Positions 56,200 through 64,000 of a DNA stretch of 64,000 nucleotides are shown here, piece after piece. The DNA is from Escallonia rubra (Eukaryota > Streptophyta > Magnoliopsida > Escalloniales > Escalloniaceae): assembly GCA_033065855.1 (NCBI GenBank), contig JAVXUO010002657.1, positions 181,001 to 245,000 on the forward strand. The letters are read 5' to 3'. The notes below the pieces were generated by a model that worked only from the letters and a program-made list of their open reading frames with translations, had not been told where the DNA came from and did no database searches. Made by a program: the position numbers and the translations under genes. Within the stretch, counting starts at the first letter, position 1. Each line of letters opens with the position of its first letter.

Positions 56200-57429
56200 C
56201 GCGCACACGTACACACGGCCACTCCACACACACACTCTGTCGTGATGGCCAGAGGCGAGGCAGCGCGGATGGATGCTCCTAGTGGTGATTCTCAGGAGAC
56301 GGTGGCCGTGGGTGGGCCGATCGATGGAGGCGGTGGCATTGGTGGCCGATTGATGGCCGTCGGTGGCCCACGACGTGCGACAAAATTGGTTGTTGTGCGA
56401 CGGAATCCATGGATGCATTGGTGGCAGGACTGCTCTGATGTCGGCCGTGGGTGGGCCGATCGATAGAGAACGAACATGGTTAGTCGATTGGTGCCCTCAG
56501 CCCTTGTCGGAGATGGATTACGGTAGTGAGCAGGATGGAGTCCGACATTAGGGACTCGGGTGTGCGGTGGTGGATATGGTTATACGAGCTCCGCCGTGGA
56601 GGGAGTCCAACATTGACAGGTTATTCATGAAGATTAGGTTAGTTGAAGAGGTGCCAGAGATTCCCAAAAAATCATCAGACAAAGGGAAAGGTTTATCATC
56701 TGTAGGTGGTGGTTGTGCTGATGGATCATCTGATTGGTGTGTATCTCTCATTTTTCACATTACCATCATATAGGGTTTCTTTGGTTCCTTTTAGTCAGAA
56801 AATTCTTCCAGGCTAATTTTGTTCTTGAATTTAGGCTTTAGTTTACTGTATTACTGAAGGGATTGCTATTTGATATTACAACCTTTTGAAATCTTTAAAA
56901 GTTCCTAAATTTGAATTGTTGAGTTGACTGGAGGTTAATGAAGGAGAAAGATAGAATGTGTGTGTGCGCACACGCGCGCGCCCGTGCGTGATGATGATGG
57001 TGGGGAGATTATTGCCAATGTGTGTTAATTTTATGTTTTGGGATAAATTGGTGTGTGTTACTTCTGTATGTGAGTAAGTTTTAGTCGCAACCCTCCAATC
57101 AGTGAAAAGAAAAAGGCCAGTATATGACCAAAAACAACTCATATATTCTGTTAATTTGACTGTTCAATAGAGGTAGGCCCAAAATCAATTATGCCTACAA
57201 GTTACAGAGAGTTTTGATGAAATGGTGGTCAAAAGCTAGAAATAAGAAATAACTTTGAAATTCATAAATTTGAGTGCCAAATTTTTAAATATGTTTTTCT
57301 AATTTTTATCAAATATCGCGTAAAAATTGATCCGGAGATTAAAATGACATAATTTCACACGCATGTAGCTTGTGTAAAAAGGGCACGATAGAGAAAGAAA
57401 TCATATAACTTATAAAGTTTAGAGTCAAA
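56200..57429. other. Interval without a recognised gene
   Basis: It begins CA-rich, probably resuming repeat G. From 56240 to 56480 it is GGTGGCC-rich, with GGTGGCCGTGGGTGGGCCGA near 56302 and a related copy near 56443. Another CA/CG microsatellite lies at 56958-56984. Open frames of about 100 codons on both strands (56104-56466) reflect this composition. Confidence 0.4.
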
Positions 57430-57740
57430 ACTTTTAACTAGTTGAAAGAACTGGACTGTTTTAACATAACCAATCAGTTTTCCCTGCTTTGTCCGTACGA
57501 AGACCTGCTGGCTAATTGTCCGGTTTGTGATTCCAAAAAGGAAGAGTTTTCAAAGAAAACCTGCTGACTAACCGATCAGTTTTGCTTCGAAAAAGAAAAT
57601 TTTCCAAAGGAGACCAACTGATTAACAGTCGATTGTTCTCGAAAGAAATATTTTCTAAAGCCACTTACTGATTAACCAGTCGGTTTCAGTCGAAAACAAA
57701 AGTTTTTAAAAGGCTACTTCCTGTCGGTTAGTTAGTATTG
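57430..57740. repeat. Short tandem array, about 75-base units
   Basis: Four loose units carry CTGACTAACCGATCAGTTT followed by TCGAAAAAGAAAATTTTCC. A similar sense (ACTAACCGGCCGGT) appears in the 63600-64000 array. Confidence 0.6.
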
Positions 57741-57969
57741 TGGATTTTTCACAGGTTTTATTCGATCTTTGGCCTATCCATGTACATGCTTCTTAATTGA
57801 TCCTTCTACAAGTTTTTCATCCCATTCTCCTCCTTTCTTTTCGTGCTATGTATGTGTACATACAAAAAAAACATGAAAACAATATACACTAGAAAATCAC
57901 TGTAAGTTTAATGTAAGCTAGAGTTTGAAATAGAATTCAACATCGTTCAACTATTGAAATAAAAACCCA

Positions 57970-59004
57970 AGGGACTAGAACCATAGGCATAATCTCCTGA
58001 CATCACTTCTGCGGCTTCTTTGAGTTGGGCTCAACGTCTGAAGAATCGAAGGTGACCATGTCTTTGCCCTCTTCCCGTGATTCTTCTTTGGACTCCAAAG
58101 AGGATCCACCAATCTGTATAGGCTTGTTTATCGAGACCGGTCCTGGCTTTCGATAGAAGACGGTCTGAACTCTACTAGATCGAAGGACAGGTATCTTCTC
58201 CTTTCCTTTGGACTTGAAGACGATCACAGCTTTGTCCTTAGATGTACTCAGGGCTTCCTTCCCTTTTATCAGCTTGAAATCAGACTTGTGGGCAGGCTTG
58301 GAAATGACTCTGCTAGTGGCCTGCGTCTTCACAATACCACCCTTCTTCCGTGTAGAACCTCTTCAGCATTTACCCTTGGGTTAGTATTTGCTCAAGCCAA
58401 AAGAGTCTCTTTCAGCCGGCCTCTGATCCTCTGTTGGATGGTGGTGTGGATGGGGGCGTAGACCCATCCATAATCTCCTTCATTAGCCCATAGACCACCA
58501 TGGTATCGTAGAAATTTGATACCATGTCATTTAGGCTATGAATCATCCTATATGAGTCCTTAAGCAATCCACTCGGGATCTAGAAGCAAAAATCATGAAA
58601 ATAAGAGCTTGAAATTAAATGGAAAAGAAAGTGAAAAAGATGGCGAGGTTACCGTCTTCCTCGAGGCTAGCTTGTTCAGCCCTAACACATCCTCATTTCG
58701 CTTTGGTCTAGAGATCACCACCGACCCGGGAGTCCTCGTGGACTTCAAACATTGGCCCATCCCAGGAAGGGAAAGGGATACTCTCATTTCCTCATCCTCC
58801 TTTTTCTTCTTCTCTTTCCCCGCACGAGCACTCCAAATCCTCTTTGTCCACTCCATGATCAAAGGAGAAGCTAGGTCTCTAAGGTGAATGCCTCATGCGT
58901 CCGAGGATTATTCGACCACCTAGGTGAAGTCACAGCTATCCCTTTCAGCAAACCCTGTCTCAAGCTCCTGACGATCTCTCTCGTCCTATACATCTCACCG
59001 GGGG
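57970..59004 (-). pseudogene. Probable 3' part of the PMD gene relic
   Basis: On the minus strand, right after the family D LTR end and CCCCC, an open segment reads GEMYRTREIVRSLRQGLLKG then IAVTSPRWSNNPRTHEAF. Next come a basic segment (WTKRIWSARAGKEKKKKEDE, 58593-58862) and a Lys/Ser-rich C-terminal segment that ends at a stop at 58003 (VEPNSKKPQK). The 5' part at 10212-11646 ends YEEFHLGDRVLSFS at its own CCCCC. Joining the two at the C run would give one gene, apart from a 1-base shift in the homopolymer. The link rests on the LTR halves and duplications, not on a protein family match I could verify for this part. Confidence 0.45.
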
Positions 59005-59963
59005 TGTAACGCCCCAACTTAGGGTTATCTCAACTCAGCTGGAGCATTACGACATATCAGCTAATCACATCATACTGATAATACAACTCATTCTAACTCA
59101 CTTGTTAATCAAACCATATTATACAAAATAAAGAGTTTACTATTACAAAACACACCTAGTAAGCTCTCTGCCAGATCTCAAAGTTGACATACTGTACTAC
59201 GTAAGTACAACTTAATTCACAAATGTACAAGTGACCCCTTGCCCGTCTTCTCACCGTGCCTCACACCTTCTCCTTGCCTTTCGAGGGACCGGCTCCTTGA
59301 TCTAAAATGTTATTATGGGTAAAAAAACATGTCAGCCCACTGGCTCAATAAGATAATCAAAGATATTTAATGTAACTTTTAACTCAAGAATACTGATAAA
59401 ACATGCTATTGCAATTCAATCACATTAAGCAGTTCTAAATATGCACATAACACATCTCACATGTTCACACTTAGTTGAGCATTACAAGAGTTTACCATTC
59501 CCGAATTCAATCCCATCAATAGACCACCATTATGTCACCACACCCGGGATATAAGATCACAACTTTTGCCTCGGCCAAAGGCAAAGTAACCGAAAACAAT
59601 TGAATACCGATACTGCCTCGGGTAGCAGTCGGAGATACAACTGTTCGGCTCATACAGTGCATCGCTACTCAAACACAATCAAATCAACCCCCAATCATTT
59701 GAATGGGGTGGCATAATAATCATCAACAATATATATCAACCATCCCTTATAATGAAAGGATGTAACATCATCTTCATAACATCTTGGACATATAACATAA
59801 TCATTTATATTCAGCAAATGAGCTTCAATTATAGAACTTAACAAACATGTCCAAAATCATATTCTAACCATGTCTAATTTGACATAATTCCAAAATTCAC
59901 ATCTAGCATAACCTATTTCACGTCCTCCATAACCTCCAATATATTAAACATGAATAAAAATAG
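59005..59963 (-). repeat. 3' half of a family D LTR (copy D3), inverted
   Basis: The plus strand begins TGTAACGCCCCAACTTAGGG, the complement of the D1 LTR end (3591-3604), and follows D1 backwards through GAGCCGGTCCCTCGAAAAGC and the GCTACTCAAACACAATC region to CATGAATAAA (D1 position about 2653). There it meets the minisatellite. Copy D2 stops at D1 position about 2651. With D2 it would make one complete LTR. CCCCC precedes it in LTR sense (GGGGG at 59000-59004). Confidence 0.88.
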
Positions 59964-60990
59964 ACACTATCCTGACTGTATGGAGAAGGGAATCATAAAA
60001 AGCCCCTAGACAAAATGCACGCAAAAACAACTGACCATGCAATGGACTGGAGAAAGACATACACTATCACAATTGTCCTAAAAGGGGAATCGCAGGGTGC
60101 CCTTAGACAAAATGCATGCAGAAAATGCTGAGCATGCGATGAACCGGGTGAACAAAAGACAGACACTATCACGACTATAGTGAGATAAATCACAGGGGAA
60201 CCTCTAGACAAAAATACAGGTAGACGATGTTGACCATGAACCATAAGATGACCTGGTGAAAGGGGAATCACAGGGAGCCCCTAGACAAAATATGTGTAAG
60301 TGATGCTGACCCTAGAATAAAGGGGAACAATCAAACAAAATGCAACCATGATTGTCAGGAAAGGCAAATCAGAAGGGGCCCCTAGAGAAAATGGATGCAG
60401 ATAAAACTAACTATACAATGGACTAGATGAGATAGACGCTATCAAGACAATCATGAAGGGGGAATCACAGCGAACCTCTAGACAAAAATACATGTAGACA
60501 AAACGGACGATGCAATGGACTGGATGAAAACAGGCACCATCATGACTGTCGTGAATAGGGGATCATGGGAAGCCCCTAGACAAAAATGCATTCAAACAAA
60601 ACTGACCATGCAATGGACTTTGTGAGGATAGACTGCATCGCGCCTGTTGTGGAGGAATCATAGGGAGCCCCAAAACAAAATATATGTAGACTATGCAACG
60701 GACTTGAGGATGAAAGATCGACTCTATCATGACTGTCGTGAAAGGGGAAAATCACAGGAAATCCCTTGACAAAATTGCATGCAGATGATGTTCAGCATGC
60801 ATTAAATCCGAAAAAGAAAGACAGACGCTACCCTGACTGTCAGCAAAAGACGTATAAGAGGCCCTTAGACCAAAAGTACCCCACAATGCAGCATAGTAGA
60901 TGACCTAAAGCAAACACTGTCCTGACTGTCCCGATAGGGGACCAAAAATGCAACTAGAGTTAACCCTAGTAAACTATAACCAATGGGGAA
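59964..60990 (-). repeat. Minisatellite array, about 100-base period, about 10 units
   Basis: Units carry GACACTATCCTGACTGT, then GGGGAATCACAGGGAGCCCC, then TAGACAAAATGCATGCAGA, then ATGCAATGGACTGG. Starts are visible near 59963, 60060, 60160, 60430, 60530, 60630, 60716, 60820 and 60912. The complement of the unit occurs at 12659-12850. It is adjacent to a D LTR half in both places. Confidence 0.88.
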
Positions 60991-61904
60991 TCACATGGAA
61001 AATCCCCTTAAAGACATTTTCATAGAAGAACCTAGGACGAAGTTAATATCCTTTCACAGTTCAAGAGCATGTGTAGGTTAAAAATCATTCGGGCTGCCTA
61101 ATATGGTATATCGACTATTCAGTTCAAGATCTATACTCTCTTATTAAATCATTTTCTCATTAGAATCTCAGGTAATGGTACCCACTTTGTTGACACGTCA
61201 ACCTCCACCCAAAGAGGGAAGGACAACTGAAATTTTTAATCAGAAAATTACTTATCATCAAATGTCATTCAACTTCACAGGAAAGTTGGTTCTTAACTTC
61301 AACACACGAGTTTGAATCTTCGCGACTATCACGAGAAGGCTGGGCCCAAAAGATGGACAGTAAGGATGTATGATGCATGAGTTGGGAGGCAGATGTGTAT
61401 GCTGCGAAACTGTATAAGCTGTGAGGTTGTAGGGTCTCGGTCCAGGATTAGGGAAAAGATCAATGTATAATAAGGAAATTCTCTCTTGCTTTGAAAATTA
61501 ACATGCTCTCGACTTGCTAATGATGGACTCCTAGACTTATTGAAGACAAAAGCTTTATTTGACTCAAACTCTAAAGGAGACTTTGAGGAAACAGAATATT
61601 TTTTACTTTTTATTTCTTTTTATTCATCATCTACCGCATTAGACCAAATCGGCGACCAAAAGTTAAATGAAAACATTAAAAAAAACAAGTCTGAAAAAAA
61701 GAGTAATTTGGAAAATGCTAGAAAAAACATTGAAAGTTCCGACTCGGCATCATACTCAGCTCGGCACTAGGAAAGTCTTTCACCATCGATTGAGAGTTAA
61801 CTGATCTTATCTCATGCTGGGGTGATCTGGCTAACAATATATTCCTTTCTAGTTGATGCGTAGAAAAAAGCTAGCTAGCGCCCGAAGGGATGTGTTACTT
61901 ATGC
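60991..61904. other. Interval with no recognised feature
   Basis: Mixed sequence between the minisatellite and the gag relic, presumably internal to the same Tat/Ogre-like element. A 76-codon open frame at 61540 has no recognisable domain. No RT or integrase motif was found on either strand. Confidence 0.4.
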
Positions 61905-63251
61905 TCACTTGATGTGCCAGTGGAGATTCCGTCTTTGTATTGAGTCCGGCAAAAAAGAATTTACTTCAGATTTGTCAATCAAATCTTGGATGGCATGACG
62001 GAGCACGGCGTACTTTTCTGTGTGATGACCAGCTCTTTGATGATAAGCACAATGAGGTTGGGCATCATATCCTTCGAACTGAGGTAGGAGTTGGTGGAAA
62101 CTTTGCAATCAAACTTCCTTGTAGCAACTGTTCAAAATCTTTTGTCAGTGGGGCATTCAAACGGGTGAAACATCGTCGCGGCTTGGGAATGACTTTTCAT
62201 GGCACTGCCTTTTGAGACCTCTCGCAATTTTGACATTATTCACACCAGCTGGCTTTGACAGAGCATTGTTATTCCTCCCACCGACTGGGTATCCTCTCAG
62301 CTTAGTTTCTCGGGGTATGGATCCATTTTTTATAACATATTCGATTTGTATTAGGGATCCCATTAGTGTTTTGAAGGAAAACCGATATTGTCCAAAAAGA
62401 TACTCATGGTACACAAGTAGCACGTTGTTCCTTATCATGTTAACCTATTCCTCTTCCGACAAGCGGTAACCATCTGAGCGGCCTTATTACTCCGTCGTAT
62501 TATAAAGGTTAAGACTGACTCCTTAGTCTTTTGTTTGGTAGTCTCCAAGTCTCTTCAACTAATATCAAAATCAGTGTTGTACTGGTACTGATTGAAAAAT
62601 TCCCTCACCATGTCTTCCATGTTTGCACTCTTGAATCTTCAAGGGTGAGGAACCATCGAGCAATGGCTCCGGTCAAGTTTTGAGAAAAAAGCTAAACCAC
62701 TCGATTCTGGTTAACTCCATGAAGAGCTAACGCACGCACGTACATCTTCACATGGATCCGTGGATCTATCGAATATCTCCATATTTGGCATCTTAAACTT
62801 CGGAGGGAGTCTATCCTCCGGGCTCACAGTAAGGGTACTGAGGTCCATTTGGTCATCGGTCTTTCTCATGTTAGCAAGTTTTGACTCAAGCATAGCCAAC
62901 TTTTTCTCCCATTCTGAGGCAATAATCTTTCCCTTATCATTATATTCATGTTGCCCATCCACTTTGAGTCAGGCTTTCGCTTTTTTATCTCTTTCTGTTC
63001 GATCTTCGACTCCTCTCCAAATTCTTTCTTTAGCTCTTTTTCCATGAGTAATCCTACATTCTGTTAAGTTGCCAAAGCGGTGAGGTTAGCTTGAAAATCC
63101 TTTGTTCGACGAGGTCTTCTTTGAGCAATTCTAACTCCATAGCCGTCTTTGTCTGTTGAGCGGCCAAGACAGTAAGACCTTCCTGGAAACCTTTCTTTAT
63201 ATCTCTGAGAATCTAGCCAAGGTCGTGGATGTGAGGGTATTCTTCAGCCAT
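61905..63251 (-). pseudogene. Tat/Ogre-like gypsy gag relic
   Basis: Minus-strand pieces in order: MAEEYPHIHDLG at 63251, a Gln/Lys/Glu-rich coiled segment, SEWEKKLAMLESKLANMRK then LPPKFKMPNMEIFDRSTDP (62711-62962, the PPKFK-P...Y/FDG.xDP motif of Tat-lineage Gag), and CAYHQRAGHHTEKYAVLRHA then IQDLIDKSEVNSF (61905-62108, the CAYH..GH..E.C zinc-binding-like region with the Cys replaced by Tyr). Stops and frameshifts separate them. No pol follows, so the element is truncated. In these elements Gag forms the particle. Clade placement is by motif pattern only. Confidence 0.7.
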
Positions 63252-63426
63252 TGGGGTGTGAGCAATCCAGATTGGTTCCGATGCCAGAGTGTAGAGTCGA
63301 TGCCAGAGCTCGTTACCTTCTTAGAGAGAAAATAAATATATTTTGAACCTAAAACTTATTATTGTTATAGATATGTATTTTTATTATTACCCTAAGGATT
63401 GTTTATAGGACTTATTATTATGTTTT

Positions 63427-63429
<3 letters not shown>

Positions 63430-63469
<40 letters not shown>

Positions 63470-63484
63470 GTGTGTGTGTGTGTA
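63430..63484. repeat. Compound microsatellite (AT)n(GTAT)n(GT)n
   Basis: ATATATAT run followed by GTATGTATGTATG and GTGTGTGT. Confidence 0.95.
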
Positions 63485-63599
63485 CTTTACCCTAGGGATC
63501 AAATGGAACTGAAGAACAAAGACTCAAGCTAAGAAAATATATCCTAGATAGAACCAAAAACATTAAACTGACTGAATTTATACCCATCTAGGAATTGGA

Positions 63600-64000
63600 C
63601 ATTGATTAACATGCTGGTCAACCTGGTAGGTTAACTATCCGTTTGGTCAGTGGGTTTAGGGTTTTGGATTTGAAAAATATTAAAATAGGAAAGTTTTGAC
63701 TAACTATCCAGTCACTCGGGAGGTTAACAGGCCAGTTGGTCAAGGGTCTAGGGTGTCGTGGAAAAAATATTTTGAAGCAAGGATGGTTCTGACTCACTAT
63801 CAAGTAGCTTGGTGGGTTAACCGGCGGGTAAGTCAGTGGATTAGATGTTTTAGACTTGAAAATTCTTGGAAAGGTAAGGATTTTGACTAACTATTTGGTA
63901 GCCTGGTGGATCAACCAGCCAGAAATTCGGTGGGTTGGAAGTTTTAGATTTGAAAAATCTTGGGAAGGTCAGGGTTCTGACTAACCGGCCGGTACGTCAG
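63600..64000 (+). repeat. Minisatellite array, about 93-base period, at least 4 units
   Basis: Units carry GGGAGGTTAACAGGCCAGTTGG or variants (near 63624, 63718, 63811 and 63903), then TTAGATTTGAAAAATCTTGG and TTCTGACTAAC. The array runs off the right edge of the window. It lies just upstream, in minus-strand sense, of the gag relic. Confidence 0.85.

Noticed and set aside
58609-58887. Plus-strand 92-codon frame
   Set aside because: Antisense shadow of the basic minus-strand segment of the PMD relic.

Overview
This is a repeat-dense window of nuclear DNA from a flowering plant, probably a eudicot. The evidence is Ty3/gypsy chromovirus elements primed by initiator tRNA-Met, plant-type CACTA (En/Spm) and hAT elements, a plant mobile domain (PMD) relic, a B3-domain fragment and one nodulin-like/NFD4-type transporter gene. 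I cannot name the species. No rRNA, tRNA or CRISPR feature was recognised.

Layout. 1-3604: LTR pieces, then the complete 5' LTR of a decayed Tekay/Del-like element (family D) whose gag-pol relic runs to about 7699. 7700-9430: another LTR-like repeat and minisatellite DNA. 10212-11646: first part of a decayed PMD gene, cut by the 5' half of a family D LTR (11647-12623). 12624-14290: two minisatellite blocks. 14491-30164: nested elements. A family C LTR (about 15780-30164) is interrupted by a solo family E LTR (16263-17556, TSD ACCTG) and by an 11.7-kb degenerate CACTA element (18040-29759), which itself holds a smaller CACTA-like element and long inverted repeats. 30686-32701 and 35582-36942 are two solo family C LTRs with perfect 5-bp TSDs. 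They bracket the one convincing intact host gene, the transporter at 33364-35112. 36948-39300: simple-sequence-rich DNA and a terminal-inverted-repeat element.

39301-48529 is a structurally complete, very young Tekay/Del-type retrotransposon: near-identical LTRs, TSD CTGAT, PBS, PPT and one open gag-pol frame. 48535-51887 holds minus-strand family E LTRs and other LTR-like DNA. 51888-56199 is a non-autonomous CACTA element carrying a B3-domain gene fragment and a nested 911-bp hAT element with a perfect 8-bp TSD. 57970-59004 (minus) looks like the missing downstream half of the PMD gene, followed by the 3' half of the family D LTR (59005-59963, minus), a minisatellite and a Tat/Ogre-like gag relic (minus).

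Most of the DNA records successive insertion, solo-LTR formation and decay. The most unusual signal is a probable inversion scar: the two halves of one family D LTR, with matching CCCCC target duplications and the two halves of the PMD gene, now lie about 46 kb apart in opposite orientation. The second is a stress-type promoter, inside a solo LTR, pointing at the transporter gene. Alignments here were made by eye, so boundaries without a TSD are approximate.
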